From the NCBI GenBank assembly GCA_016716745.1, contig JADJVD010000002.1, forward strand, positions 1-64,000: 64,000 nt of DNA. The letters are read 5' to 3'. Shown piece after piece: positions 27,481-39,713 of this stretch; within the stretch, counting starts at the first letter, position 1, and each line of letters opens with the position of its first letter. Source of the DNA: Hyphomicrobiales bacterium (GTDB taxonomy: Bacteria; Pseudomonadota; Alphaproteobacteria; Rhizobiales; Beijerinckiaceae). A program made the translations under genes and the position numbers. A model generated the notes under the pieces. It searched no databases, had not been told where the DNA came from, and saw only the letters and a list, made by a program, of their open reading frames with translations.

Positions 27481-28534
27481 ATGAAGTTTCTCGACGAAGC
27501 CAAGGTGTATGTCCGCTCCGGCGACGGCGGCGCCGGCGCGGTGTCGTTCCGGCGCGAGAAGTTCATCGAGTTCGGCGGGCCGGACGGCGGCGACGGCGGC
27601 AAGGGCGGCGATGTCTGGGTCGAGGCCGTCGATGGGCTGAACACGCTGATCGACTATCGCTACCAGCAGCATTTCAAGGCCAAGACCGGCGTGCACGGCA
27701 TGGGCCGCAACCGCGCCGGCGGGCGCGGCGCCGACGTCGTGCTGAAGGTTCCGGTCGGCACGCAGGTCTTCGCCGAGGACAAGGAGACGCTGCTCGCAGA
27801 CCTCACCGAGATCGGCCAGCGCGTCGTCATCGCGCAGGGCGGCAATGGCGGCTTCGGCAACGCCTATTTCAAGTCCTCGACCAATCGCGCCCCGCGCCGC
27901 GCCAATCCCCGGCATTCCGGGCGTCGAGATGACGATCTGGCTGCGCCTGAAGCTGATCGCCGACGCCGGGCTCGTCGGCCTGCCCAACGCCGGCAAGTCG
28001 ACCTTCCTGGCCGCCGTCTCGGCGGCCAAGCCGAAGATCGCCGACTATCCGTTCACCACGCTCCACCCCAATCTCGGCGTCGTCGTCGATCGGCGAGCGC
28101 GATTTCGTCCTCGCCGACATTCCCGGCCTGATCGAGGGCGCGCATGAGGGCGCGGCCTCGGCGACCGCTTTCTCGGCCATCTCGAGCGCTGCCGCGTGCT
28201 GCTGCATCTCGTCGACGCGACGGGCGAGCATGCGGGGCAGGCCTACAAGACCGTGCGACGCGAGCTCGAGGCCTATGGCGGCGGGCTGACCGGCAAGCCC
28301 AAGATCGTCGCGTTGTCGAAGTGCGACGCAGTCGACGCCGAAACGCTGAAGACGCAGGTCGCGCGGCTGAAGCGGGCGGCGAAGGCGACGCCGCTGAAGC
28401 TCTCGTCGGCGACGCGCGAGGGCGTCGAGGCCGCGCTCGCCGCCCTGCTCAAGGTGATCGACGCGGCGCGCGTCGAGGCGCCCGAGCCTGCCGCGCCGGA
28501 GGCGGCGGAGCCGCCGCGCGAGTGGCGCCCCTGA
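27481..28534 (+). CDS. obgE: Obg family GTPase, frameshifted three times as sequenced
   Basis: ObgE is an essential ribosome-associated GTPase for large-subunit assembly. From ATG 27481 the Gly-rich Obg domain is intact (DEAKVYVRSGDGGAGAVSFR to QGGNGGFGNAYFKSSTNRAP). One extra C in a CCCC run (27907-27910) shifts the frame. The next frame gives MTIWLRLKLIADAGLVGLPN with the P-loop GLPNAGKST. A second shift at about 28081-28089 leads to IGERDFVLADIPGLIEGAHE (G3). A missing G at about 28153-28156 leads to DRFLGHLERCRVLLHLVDAT and SKCD (G4). Corrected length is 350 residues, normal for Obg. Three independent lesions in an essential, otherwise conserved gene point to sequence errors. Confidence 0.92.
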
Positions 28535-28537
28535 GTT

Positions 28538-29425
28538 TCACGCCTTCAGCGGCACGACGACGCGCGTCAGCCACTCGGTCGGCGGGTTGGCGGCCGGATC
28601 GTTGAGATAGATCTCGTAGGCCGGCGAGTCGGCGGGCTCGCGGCCGCTGGCCGGCAGCCACTGGCCGTAGAGCCAGTCATAGGCCTGCGGCAGCTCGGCG
28701 TAGGGGCCCTTGTGGACGATGCCGGCGACCGGGCCGCCCGGAAGTTCGCGCCGTTCGAGCCCGGCGGGGACGGCGACGCCGACATCCACCTCGAGGCCCG
28801 CGAAGGAGCGCAACCGCGCCTCCGGAACCGAGTGCGGATCGTCGTAATAAACGCCGATCATCGGGCTGCGCGGGTCCAGTCCCGCGCCGAAGGCGAGCGC
28901 GCCCAGACGCTCGAAGGCCTGGCCGATCTGCATATACGAGCCGGCATGCGGCAAGCCGATCAGCACGCGCGGCGGTTCGTCGGCGAGCGTCGTTTCGTAG
29001 GCGTTCGGCGTCGCATGTTGCATGACGGTCTCCTCGTTGCGCCGGTCGGCGAAGGCGCCCGCGCCCTCCCGGCTGAGACGGTAGGCGGCGGGCGGGCGCC
29101 CATAGCTGGCGGAAAAGGCGCGGCTGAACGCGGCCGCCGAGCCGTAGCCGGCGCGGCGCGCGATCGCCGCGACATCGCGGGCGGAATGGATCAGTTCGCC
29201 CGCCGCGCGGTGGAGCAGCAGGCGCCGGCGCGTCTCGTCCGGCGTCTCGCCCATCATCGCGCGGTAGACGCGATGGAAATGGTAGGGCGAGAAACAGGCG
29301 ACCGCCGCCAGATCGTCGAGCCGCCAGGGCCGGTCGAGATCGGCGTGCAGGGCGGCGACCGCGCGCTCGACGCGTCTGGCGTAGGCGGCGGCGCGGGATG
29401 AGGGACGAGGATCGGCGCAGGTCAT
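28538..29425 (-). CDS. AraC family regulator with GyrI-like effector domain
   Basis: The 295-residue protein has an N-terminal AraC DNA-binding domain with two HTHs (PWRLDDLAAVACFSPYHFHR and RDVAAIARRAGYGSAAAFSR, then GRPPAAYR). A C-terminal GyrI-like / effector-binding domain follows (PRVLIGLPHAGSYMQIGQAF, ELPGGPVAGIVHKGPYAELP, WLYGQWLPASGREPADSPAY). This architecture is typical of SbmC/Rob-like regulators responding to small amphipathic compounds. ATG at 29425. It is inserted, opposite in strand, between obgE and proB, which are often adjacent, and ends three bases from the obgE stop. Confidence 0.9.
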   Translation of the reverse strand: MTCADPRPSSRAAAYARRVERAVAALHADLDRPWRLDDLAAVACFSPYHFHRVYRAMMGETPDETRRRLLLHRAAGELIHSARDVAAIARRAGYGSAAAFSRAFSASYGRPPAAYRLSREGAGAFADRRNEETVMQHATPNAYETTLADEPPRVLIGLPHAGSYMQIGQAFERLGALAFGAGLDPRSPMIGVYYDDPHSVPEARLRSFAGLEVDVGVAVPAGLERRELPGGPVAGIVHKGPYAELPQAYDWLYGQWLPASGREPADSPAYEIYLNDPAANPPTEWLTRVVVPLKA

Positions 29426-29691
29426 GCGCGCAGTCTGCCGCAGGCGGATTGATCGCGCTTGCGGAACTCTCGCGTCAGCCCGGCGCGCCGCCGATCCAGG
29501 CGAGCGCGCGGATCGGCGGCGCGCGATGCCCGTGCGACGACGTCCGTTGGCGCTCGAGGCGCGCCATCTGTTCGACCCCGCTCGGAAATAGCCCTGGCTG
29601 ACGGCCGTTTAGTCGCGCAGGACGCGATCCGCCTTTCAAACCCTCCCTTGACCGTATAGGCGTTGTGCGAATTCCCTGGATCTGCCTCGAC

Positions 29692-30816
29692 ATGCGCGTG
29701 CCCGACCTTCATTCGTTCCGCCGGATCGTCGTCAAAGTCGGCTCTTCCCTGCTCGTCGATCGCGCGAAGGGCGCGCTGAAAGGCGACTGGCTGACGGCGC
29801 TGGTCGACGACATCGCCGGACTGCATGGACGCGGGGCGGACGTCGTCGTCGTCTCGTCGGGCGCCATCGCGCTCGGGCGCACCATGCTCGCCTTTCCCAA
29901 GGGGCCGCTGAAGCTCGAGGATTCGCAGGCGGCCGCCGCCATCGGCCAGATCGGACTGGCGCGGGGATGGGCCGAAACGCTGTCGGCGCACGCCATCACC
30001 GCGGGCCAGATTCTCGTGACGCTCGGCGACACGGAGGAGCGGCGGCGCTACCTCAACGCCCGCGCCACCATCGGCCGTCTGCTGGCGCTGCGCGCCGTGC
30101 CCGTCGTCAACGAGAACGACACGGTGGCGACGAGCGAGATCCGCTACGGCGACAACGACCGGCTCGCCGCGCGGGTGGCGACGATGGCCTCGGCCGACCT
30201 GCTGATCCTGCTCTCCGATATCGAGGGGCTCTACACCACGCCGCCGAAGGACGATCCGGACGCCCGGCTGATCCCCGTCGTCGAGCGCATCACGCCGGCG
30301 ATCGAGGCGATGGCGGGCGGCGCCGGCTCGGAACTCTCGCGCGGCGGCATGCGCACCAAGATCGAGGCGGGGCGCATCGCCACGACGTCGGGCACGCATA
30401 TGGTGATCGCCGACGGGCGCGTGCCCCATCCGATCCGCCGCATCGCCGAAGGCGGGCCCTGCACCTGGTTCCTGACGCCCTCGAACCCGGTGGCGGCGCG
30501 CAAGATCTGGATCACCGGCTCGCTGGAGCCGAAGGGGACGCTGACGGTCGACGCCGGCGCCGCGCGCGCGCTCGGCCAAGGCAAGAGCCTGTTGCCGGCC
30601 GGCGTGACGCGCGTCGAAGGCCAGTTCTCGCGCGGCGACTGCGTCGTCATCCGCGACGAGGCGGGCGCCGAGCTCGGGCGCGGCCTCGTCGCCTACGACG
30701 CGCTCGACGCCGAGCGCCTGCGCGGCCGGCGCTCGGCCGACATCGAGAGCGTGCTCGGCGCGCCGGGCCGGGCCGAGATGATCCATCGCGACGACATGGC
30801 GCTCGCCGGGGATTGA
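29692..30816 (+). CDS. proB: Glutamate 5-kinase
   Basis: ProB phosphorylates glutamate in the first step of proline synthesis. The 374-residue protein has the amino-acid kinase domain (FRRIVVKVGSSLLVDRAKGA, VVVVSSGAIALGR, VPVVNENDTVATSEIRYGDN, GGMRTKIEAGRIA) and a C-terminal PUA domain (GTLTVDAGAARALGQGKSLL). A GTG at 29665 is also in frame, but a TATAGG at 29655-29660 would place the transcript start there, so ATG 29692 is preferred. proA is not found immediately downstream. Confidence 0.94.
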   Translation: MRVPDLHSFRRIVVKVGSSLLVDRAKGALKGDWLTALVDDIAGLHGRGADVVVVSSGAIALGRTMLAFPKGPLKLEDSQAAAAIGQIGLARGWAETLSAHAITAGQILVTLGDTEERRRYLNARATIGRLLALRAVPVVNENDTVATSEIRYGDNDRLAARVATMASADLLILLSDIEGLYTTPPKDDPDARLIPVVERITPAIEAMAGGAGSELSRGGMRTKIEAGRIATTSGTHMVIADGRVPHPIRRIAEGGPCTWFLTPSNPVAARKIWITGSLEPKGTLTVDAGAARALGQGKSLLPAGVTRVEGQFSRGDCVVIRDEAGAELGRGLVAYDALDAERLRGRRSADIESVLGAPGRAEMIHRDDMALAGD

Positions 30817-30831
30817 GGCGGGCTGCGGGGG

Positions 30832-30854
30832 GCGAGCCGGAGGCTCGCGGTCCG
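30832..30854. repeat. GGA-loop hairpin repeat, diverged copy
   Basis: GCGAGCC-GGA-GGCTCGC followed by GGTCCG has the same shape as the three copies at 50235-50333. One stem base pair differs on both sides (compensatory), which argues for a structured repetitive element. Confidence 0.5.
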
Positions 30855-30947
30855 GTCGCCGGCTGCGGCGCGGCCATGCGTCGCGCGCGGCGCCGCGCCG
30901 GCCGCGTTCGCGCTAGCATCGCGCCGCAATCGGAGAGGGAGCGCAGC

Positions 30948-31751
30948 ATGTCGGGTCGTCTCGCCAACAAGGTCGCCATCGTTCTCGGCGCGGGATCGAG
31001 CGGGCCGGGATGGGGCAACGGCAAGGCGACCGCCGTCGCCTTCGCGCGGGAGGGCGCGAAGGTCGTGTGCGTCGATCTCAACGTCGAGGCGGCGCAGGAC
31101 ACGGCCAAGCTGATCGCCGACGAGGGCGGCGTGTCGCTGGCCTTGCGCGCCGACGTGACGAAATCCGAGGACATCGCGCGCGTCGTCGAGACGACGAAAT
31201 CCATGTTCGGCCGCATCGACGTGCTCGACAACAATGTCGGCATCGCGGTCGTCGGCGGCGTCGTCGAGGTCGAGGAAGCGGAGTGGGACCGCGTCTTCGC
31301 GGTCAATCTGAAGAGCTGCTACCTCGCCATGAAGCATGTGCTGCCGGCGATGGTCGCGCAGGGCGGCGGCTCCATCGTCAACATCTCGTCGGTCGCCTCG
31401 ATCCGCTACACCGGCATTCCCTATGCGACCTATTACGCGACGAAGGCGGCGATGAATCATCTCACCCGCACCACCGCGGTCGAATACGCGCCGAAGAAGA
31501 TCCGCGTGAACGCGATCCTGCCGGGGCTGATGAAGACGCCGATGGTGGAGCGCTCGGCGGGACTGGCGCAGGTCTATTCCGGCGGCGACGTCGAGGAGAT
31601 GTGGAGGAAGCGCGACGCGCAATCGCCGATGGGCCACATGGGCACGGCCTGGGACGTGGCGAACGCGGCGGTGTTCCTCGCCTCCGACGAATCGGCCTAT
31701 GTCACCGGCGTCGAACTGCCGGTCGACGGCGGATTGACGCTCAAGTTCTGA
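30948..31751 (+). CDS. Short-chain dehydrogenase/reductase
   Basis: The 267-residue protein is a classical SDR. The nucleotide-binding glycine motif is VLGAGSSGPGWGNGKATAVA; an acidic residue after the second strand (VVCVDLN) suggests NAD(H) preference. The catalytic Ser lies in IVNISSVASIRYTG and the YxxxK motif is YYATK. The C-terminal ASDESAYVTGVELPVDGGLT is family-typical. ATG at 30948. It is followed 11 bases later by a sarcosine-oxidase-like gene, so the two may act in one amine or hydroxy-acid pathway; the substrate is unknown. Confidence 0.92.
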   Translation: MSGRLANKVAIVLGAGSSGPGWGNGKATAVAFAREGAKVVCVDLNVEAAQDTAKLIADEGGVSLALRADVTKSEDIARVVETTKSMFGRIDVLDNNVGIAVVGGVVEVEEAEWDRVFAVNLKSCYLAMKHVLPAMVAQGGGSIVNISSVASIRYTGIPYATYYATKAAMNHLTRTTAVEYAPKKIRVNAILPGLMKTPMVERSAGLAQVYSGGDVEEMWRKRDAQSPMGHMGTAWDVANAAVFLASDESAYVTGVELPVDGGLTLKF

Positions 31752-31762
31752 GGGAGGCGGCG

Positions 31763-32935
31763 ATGGCCCGCGCGACCGCCGACATTGTCGTCCTCGGCCT
31801 CGGCGCGATGGGCGCGGCGAGCCTGCGCGCGCTGACGCTGCGCGGCGCCAGGCCGCTCGGGATCGACCAGTTCGCGCCGCCGCACGATTTCGGCTCAAGC
31901 CATGGCGAGACGCGCATCACGCGCTGCGCCACCGGCGAGAGCGAGGCGCTGGCGCCCTTCGCGCTGCGCTCGCAGGCGATCTGGCGCGAGATCGAGGCCG
32001 AAACCGGCGCGCGATTGTTTGTCGATTGCGGATGCCTGTTGATCTCGCGACCGAACGACGTCGGCGAGCGGCACGGCCGCAGCGCGTTTCTCGAACGCAC
32101 CGTCGCGGCGGCGCGCCGTTACGACATCGCGCACGAGTTGCTCGACGCGGACGAGATCGCCCGGCGCCATCCGCAATTCCGCCCGCGCGACGACGAGCAG
32201 GGCTATTTCGAGCCGGGCGCCGGCTATGTGCGGCCCGAAGCGGCCATCGCGGCGCAACTCGATCTGGCGCGCGCCGGCGGGGCGACACTGCGGCTCGGCG
32301 CGCGCGTCGAGGCGTTGCGCATTCCCCGCGGCGCGGGGCCTGTCGAGATCGTCACGGGCGAGGGCGTGATCGAGGCCGGGCGCGTCGTCGTCTCGGCGGG
32401 CGCATGGGCGGCCGGCCTGCTCGGGCCGCGCCTCGCCGCGCTGCTGCGCCCGACGCGGCAGGTGTTGCACTGGTTCCCGGTTCTCGCGCAGCGCGAGGCC
32501 TGGGCGGGCGGGCCGACCTACATCTGGATGCACGGAACGGGGCCGACCGATTTCTTCTACGGCTTTCCCGGCCTCGACGGCGAGGCGAAGTGCGCGAGCG
32601 AGACTTACGAGGGTTGCGAGAGGCCCGACTCGTTTGATCGCGTCGTCGCGCCGGAGGAGTCGCGCGCGATGGCCGCGCGCCATCTCGAAGGCCGGCTCGC
32701 AGGGATCGGCTCGCGCGCTGCGCGGGCGAAAACCTGCCTCTACACGCAGACGCCCGACTCGCAATTCGTCATCGACGCGCATCCCGATTGCGACCGCGTG
32801 CTGATCGTCTCGCCCTGTTCGGGGCACGGCTTCAAGCATTCCGCCGCGATTGGCGAGGCGGCTGCCGGGCGCGTGCTGGACGGCGCGAGCCGGCTCGATC
32901 TGACGCCCTTCGCCCTCGGCCGCTTCGCCGCATGA
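31763..32935 (+). CDS. Sarcosine oxidase-like FAD-dependent oxidase (SolA/MSOX family)
   Basis: The 390-residue flavoenzyme has an N-terminal dinucleotide fold (VVLGLGAMGAASLRALTLRG) and DQFAPPHDFGSSHGETRITR, which is typical of monomeric sarcosine oxidase / N-methyl-tryptophan oxidase. KTCLYTQTPDSQFVIDAHPD holds the Cys to which FAD is covalently attached in the family, and CSGHGFKHS closes the FAD site. The enzyme would demethylate N-methyl amino acids to give formaldehyde and peroxide. The ATG follows GGGAGGCGG. It is probably co-transcribed with the SDR gene upstream. Confidence 0.9.
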   Translation: MARATADIVVLGLGAMGAASLRALTLRGARPLGIDQFAPPHDFGSSHGETRITRCATGESEALAPFALRSQAIWREIEAETGARLFVDCGCLLISRPNDVGERHGRSAFLERTVAAARRYDIAHELLDADEIARRHPQFRPRDDEQGYFEPGAGYVRPEAAIAAQLDLARAGGATLRLGARVEALRIPRGAGPVEIVTGEGVIEAGRVVVSAGAWAAGLLGPRLAALLRPTRQVLHWFPVLAQREAWAGGPTYIWMHGTGPTDFFYGFPGLDGEAKCASETYEGCERPDSFDRVVAPEESRAMAARHLEGRLAGIGSRAARAKTCLYTQTPDSQFVIDAHPDCDRVLIVSPCSGHGFKHSAAIGEAAAGRVLDGASRLDLTPFALGRFAA

Positions 32936-32998
32936 GGCGGCGCTGACTCAGGGCCCGCGCGCCGCTATACAGGCGCGGCCTCTCGCCGGATCGCCCGC

Positions 32999-33367
32999 AT
33001 GACCGCTTCGCGCCTCGTCCTCACCCTCGCCGCGCTTTACGGCGCGGCCGGCGTCGCGCTGATGGCGGCGGGCACGCATGCGGCGGGCGAACAGGCGACC
33101 ATCGCCGGGCAGATGCTGCTGTTCCACGCCAGCGCCGTCGTCGCCGCGACGCTCGCGCGCAAGGCCGGGTTCCTCAACGTCGCGCTCGGGCGCCTTGCGG
33201 TCGCCGCGCTGCTCGTCGGCGTCGCCCTGTTCTCGGCCGATCTGGCGTTGCGCGCCTTCCGCAGCGTCTCGCTGTTCAGGATGGCCGCGCCGACCGGCGG
33301 GGTCGTCACGATCGGGGGATGGCTGGCGCTGGCCGCCGCCGCGCTGCTCGCCCCGCGCCGGGGCTGA
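32999..33367 (+). CDS. DUF423-like small membrane protein
   Basis: This is a 122-residue inner-membrane protein with about four hydrophobic segments (RLVLTLAALYGAAGVALMAA, QMLLFHASAVVAATLARKAG, VAALLVGVALFSADLALRAF, IGGWLALAAAALLAPRRG). The layout and the short FxG/LF...SADL pattern fit DUF423 (YgdD-like) proteins, whose function is unknown. ATG at 32999. It lies about 60 bases after the oxidase gene and about 110 before the helicase. Confidence 0.72.
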   Translation: MTASRLVLTLAALYGAAGVALMAAGTHAAGEQATIAGQMLLFHASAVVAATLARKAGFLNVALGRLAVAALLVGVALFSADLALRAFRSVSLFRMAAPTGGVVTIGGWLALAAAALLAPRRG

Positions 33368-33479
33368 GCGGGGGCTGGGGACAAAGCCGGGCGCCGCTCG
33401 CGAAACGCGGCGCGGCGCCTATATTCGGGATCGGTGGTCTCCGCGAGGGGCGGCGCGCGCGTCGCCCCGGAAAGCCGGC

Positions 33480-36872
<3,393 letters not shown>

Positions 36873-36876
<4 letters not shown>

Positions 36877-37181
36877 ATCGCGGCGTCCCGCCGCCCGACT
36901 CCACGCCCGATCATGCGCGTCTGGAGGTCTGGCTGTGGCGGGCGCGATTCGCGAAGACGCGGGCGCTGGCGGCGCGGCTGGTCTCGGCCGGTCACGTTCG
37001 CGTCAACGGGGCGCGGGCGCAGGCGCCTGCCAAGGCGGTGCGGCCGGGCGACGTGCTGACCATCGCCCTGCCGCGCGACGTGCGCCTCGTGCGCATTCTC
37101 GCGCTTGGCGAGCGGCGCGGGCCGGCGCGCGAGGCGCAGGCGCTGTTCGAGCCGGTGCGCGCCGAGGGCGCGGGCGATTGA
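36873..37181 (+). CDS. RNA-binding S4 domain protein (HslR-like)
   Basis: The 102-residue protein has an S4 RNA-binding domain (RLEVWLWRARFAKTRALAAR, AGHVRVNGARAQAPAKAVRP) and a short basic tail, resembling HslR/Hsp15, which binds stalled 50S-nascent chain complexes. The GTG start at 36873 overlaps the helicase stop (GTGA), so the two are translationally coupled. The helicase-S4-ferredoxin order is common in this group. The helicase frame without its correction would read straight through into this gene. Confidence 0.9.
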
Positions 37182-37295
37182 CAGACGCCGATTGACAGGC
37201 GCCCTTGCGCGGGTCGGGCGAAGCGGCTAGCAACCCCCCGAGCGGTCCCTCGTCCGGGCCAGCCAAGCGAGGCCGGGAGGACCCCCGGAGAAGCC

Positions 37296-37631
37296 ATGAC
37301 CTACGTCGTCGTCGAGAATTGCATCAAGTGCAAGTATATGGATTGCGTGGAAGTTTGTCCGGTCGACTGCTTCTACGAGGGCGAGAACATGCTCGTCATC
37401 CATCCGGACGAATGCATCGATTGCGGCGTCTGCGAGCCGGAATGTCCTGCCGAGGCGATCAAGCCGGACACCGAGCCGGGGCTGGAGAAGTGGCTCTCGC
37501 TCAACGCCGACTACGCCAAGACCTGGCCGAACATCACGGTCAAGCGCGAGTCGCCGGCCGACGCCAAGGAGTTCGACGGCAAGCCGGGCAAGTTCGCGCT
37601 GTTCTCGCCGGAGCCCGGGCAGGGCGACTGA
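37296..37631 (+). CDS. fdxA: Seven-iron ferredoxin FdxA
   Basis: The 111-residue ferredoxin begins MTYVVVENCIKCKYMDCVEV. The cysteine pattern supports one [3Fe-4S] and one [4Fe-4S] cluster: C9, C17 and C50 for the first; C21, C40, C43 and C46 for the second (VCPVDCFYEG and CIDCGVCEPECP). The C-terminal extension (WLSLNADYAKTWPNITVKRE) is typical of FdxA. It carries electrons in the cytosol and often lies just before carD in Hyphomicrobiales, as here. The ATG follows CCGGAGAAG. Confidence 0.95.
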   Translation: MTYVVVENCIKCKYMDCVEVCPVDCFYEGENMLVIHPDECIDCGVCEPECPAEAIKPDTEPGLEKWLSLNADYAKTWPNITVKRESPADAKEFDGKPGKFALFSPEPGQGD

Positions 37632-37735
37632 CGGTCGCGCCGGACATGACGGCTTGGGGCGGGCGCGTTAACCTTCCGCGCCTAGGGCGCGTATGCGGGC
37701 GGCTGCGCCCCTTTGATCTGCCCCGGCAAGTGTGA

Positions 37736-37812
37736 TATACACTTTATTAACAGTCGTCTTCACCGATACCCTTTCCGGGACGCTCCGGCGCGAAAGCCGG
37801 GGCCGTTTTTTT
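37736..37812 (+). ncRNA. Candidate small RNA between fdxA and carD
   Basis: A promoter-like TTGATC (37713-37718), 17-base spacer and TATACA (37736-37741) is followed about 45 bases later by a strong terminator: GCTCCGGC-GCGAAA-GCCGGGGC (one G-U pair) and seven T (37806-37812). The implied transcript, starting near 37748, is about 65 nt, contains CCCTTTCCGGGACG, and has no ORF. It could instead be the distant terminator of fdxA plus an independent carD promoter. No Rfam family is recognised. Confidence 0.35.
37782..37812 (+). terminator. Rho-independent terminator
   Basis: An 8-bp GC-rich stem (37782-37789 with 37796-37803), a GCGAAA loop and a T7 run, 150 bases after fdxA. It either ends the fdxA transcript or the candidate small RNA. 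Confidence 0.7.
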
Positions 37813-38018
37813 GCGGTCCTTCGACCGACAGAACGGGCATGACCGAAGGGCGGGGCCTTCCCCGTCCGCTGGCGCGCCTTTCGGATCCCGTATCAGCGAT
37901 GACGATTGGGCAGGCGCCGTCCTAGCGGCGGACGGTTGCAATCCTGCCATCACGGCCCGGGGCGTTTTTCCGGGCGATCTCCCCCGTCTCCAAAGCGGGG
38001 GTCGAGAGGAGAGTACCG

Positions 38019-39635
38019 ATGGCGACCGCGCGCAAGACCGCTGGAAAGCAGGCTTCCAAGGCCGGCAAGTCCAAAGCGGCGACGAAACCCGCCTCGCGCA
38101 AGAGCGCGGCCGGCGGCAAGGACGCCAAGGACGCTAACAAGGCGCCTGCGCGAAAGACTCCGGGGGACAGCGCAAGGACCAAGACCAAAGCGAGCGCCAC
38201 CGCGCGCGCCGCCTCCGCTTCCGCCCGCGCCGGCAAGGAGACGAAGCCGGCGGCCAAAGCGGCCGCGAAGACGGCGGCGACGACGGCCCGCAAGGCCGAC
38301 ACGACCCGCAGCAAGACTGGCGCAAAGACCGCGCCCGCCAAGAGGCCAGCGAAAGAGACGATGACCACCCGGACGAACAAGACGACGAGCGACGCCCGCA
38401 CGCCGGTCGCCGCCAAAGCCACTTCCGCCAGGCCCGCGGCCAAGTCCGCGGCAAAGACTGCGGCCAAGCCCGCGGCAAAGACTGCGGCCAAGCCCGCCGC
38501 CAGGCCCGCGGCAAAGCCTGCGGCCAAGCCCGTCGCCAAGCCTGCGGCCAAGGCCGTCGCCAAGGCGCCGGCGAAGGACAAGGCGCCCGCCAAGGTCGCG
38601 GCCAAGGCGTCCGTCGCGGAGGCGAAGGTCGTCAAGCCCGCCCAGCCGGCGGCGGCGGCCAAGTCGCCTGCCGTCAAGACTGCGGCCGGCAAGCCCGGAG
38701 CCGTCAATCCCCAGGCCAGCCAAGCGGAGGCCAGGCCGGTCGACGGCAAGAACGAAACCTCGAAAGCCGCCAAGGCCTCGAAGACCAACTCCAACGTCGC
38801 CAAGCTGCTGGCGCTGAGCCGCGCCAAGGGCGCGGAGCAGACCAAGGGCGCCGAGCAAGGCAAGGGCGTCGAGCAGATCAAGCCCGAGACGAAGGCCGCC
38901 GAGCCCGCCGAGACGCCTGCGCCGCCGCAGCCGGCGGCGCCTGTGGCGGCGTCGGCGCCTGTGGGCGCGCGCCCCGTCGGCGCCGCGCCGCGCCCGGCCG
39001 CGCCCATTCCGGGCAGGCCGGTCGTCAAGCCTGCCCCGGCGCCGAAGCTCGGCTTCAAGCTCAACGAGTTCATCGTCTATCCGGCGCATGGCGTCGGGCA
39101 GATCGTGCAGATCGAGGAGAAGGAAGTCGCCGGCTTCAAGCTCGAGCTGTTCGTGATCAACTTCGTCAAGGACAAGATGATCCTGCGCGTGCCGACCGCG
39201 AAGGCGGCGACCTTCGGCATGCGCAAGCTCGCCGAGGCGGGCGTCGTGCAGAAGGCGCTCGACACGCTGACCGGCCGCGCGCGCATCAAGCGCACGATGT
39301 GGTCGCGCCGCGCGCAGGAATACGAGGCGAAGATCAATTCGGGCGATCTCGTCGCGATCGCCGAAGTGGTGCGCGATCTCTACCGCTCCGAGGCGCAGCC
39401 CGAGCAGTCCTACTCGGAGCGTCAGCTCTACGAGGCCGCGCTCGACCGTATCGCACGCGAATTCGCGGTGGTGCAGAAGCTGACCGAGACGGAAGCGCTG
39501 AAGCTGATCGAAGGTCAGCTTCAGAAGGGCCCGAAGCGCGGCGCCAAGGCCGAGGCGGCGGACGCCGAGGCCGACGCGGAAACCGAGGTCGAGGCCGAGA
39601 CGGAAACCGAACCGGGCGTCGACGAGGCGGCCTGA
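38019..39635 (+). CDS. CarD-family transcription regulator with a histone H1-like N-terminal tail
   Basis: The 538-residue protein has two parts. Residues 1-342 are a Lys/Ala/Pro-rich low-complexity tail with many KPAAK/AAKPA repeats, like eukaryotic histone H1 or AlgP. Residues 343 to about 510 are a complete CarD domain (KLGFKLNEFIVYPAHGVGQI, FKLELFVINFVKDKMILRVP, RARIKRTMWSRRAQEYEAKI), followed by an acidic tail of about 25 residues. CarD binds RNA polymerase beta and stabilises open complexes, notably at rRNA promoters. ATG at 38019 follows GAGAGGAGAG, supporting the long form; ordinary CarD is 160-200 residues. The tail could bind DNA non-specifically. Confidence 0.93.
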   Translation: MATARKTAGKQASKAGKSKAATKPASRKSAAGGKDAKDANKAPARKTPGDSARTKTKASATARAASASARAGKETKPAAKAAAKTAATTARKADTTRSKTGAKTAPAKRPAKETMTTRTNKTTSDARTPVAAKATSARPAAKSAAKTAAKPAAKTAAKPAARPAAKPAAKPVAKPAAKAVAKAPAKDKAPAKVAAKASVAEAKVVKPAQPAAAAKSPAVKTAAGKPGAVNPQASQAEARPVDGKNETSKAAKASKTNSNVAKLLALSRAKGAEQTKGAEQGKGVEQIKPETKAAEPAETPAPPQPAAPVAASAPVGARPVGAAPRPAAPIPGRPVVKPAPAPKLGFKLNEFIVYPAHGVGQIVQIEEKEVAGFKLELFVINFVKDKMILRVPTAKAATFGMRKLAEAGVVQKALDTLTGRARIKRTMWSRRAQEYEAKINSGDLVAIAEVVRDLYRSEAQPEQSYSERQLYEAALDRIAREFAVVQKLTETEALKLIEGQLQKGPKRGAKAEAADAEADAETEVEAETETEPGVDEAA

Positions 39636-39656
39636 GCGGTCCGCGGTCCATCATGG

Positions 39657-39686
39657 AAAAGGCCGGGCTCACCGCCCGGCCTTTTT
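39657..39686. terminator. Bidirectional terminator between carD and the thiolase gene
   Basis: GGCCGGGC-TCACC-GCCCGGCC has AAAA before it and TTTTT after it, so it can end both the carD transcript and the convergent thiolase transcript, whose stop is at 39714. Confidence 0.8.
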
Positions 39687-39713
39687 GTTTGCGCGTTCGG
39701 TTGCGCGCGCGCC

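Noticed and set aside
37922..39089. Two long minus-strand frames opposite carD (383 and 379 codons)
   Set aside because: They mirror the repetitive Lys/Ala codons of the CarD tail; the plus strand has the ribosome binding site and the conserved domain.
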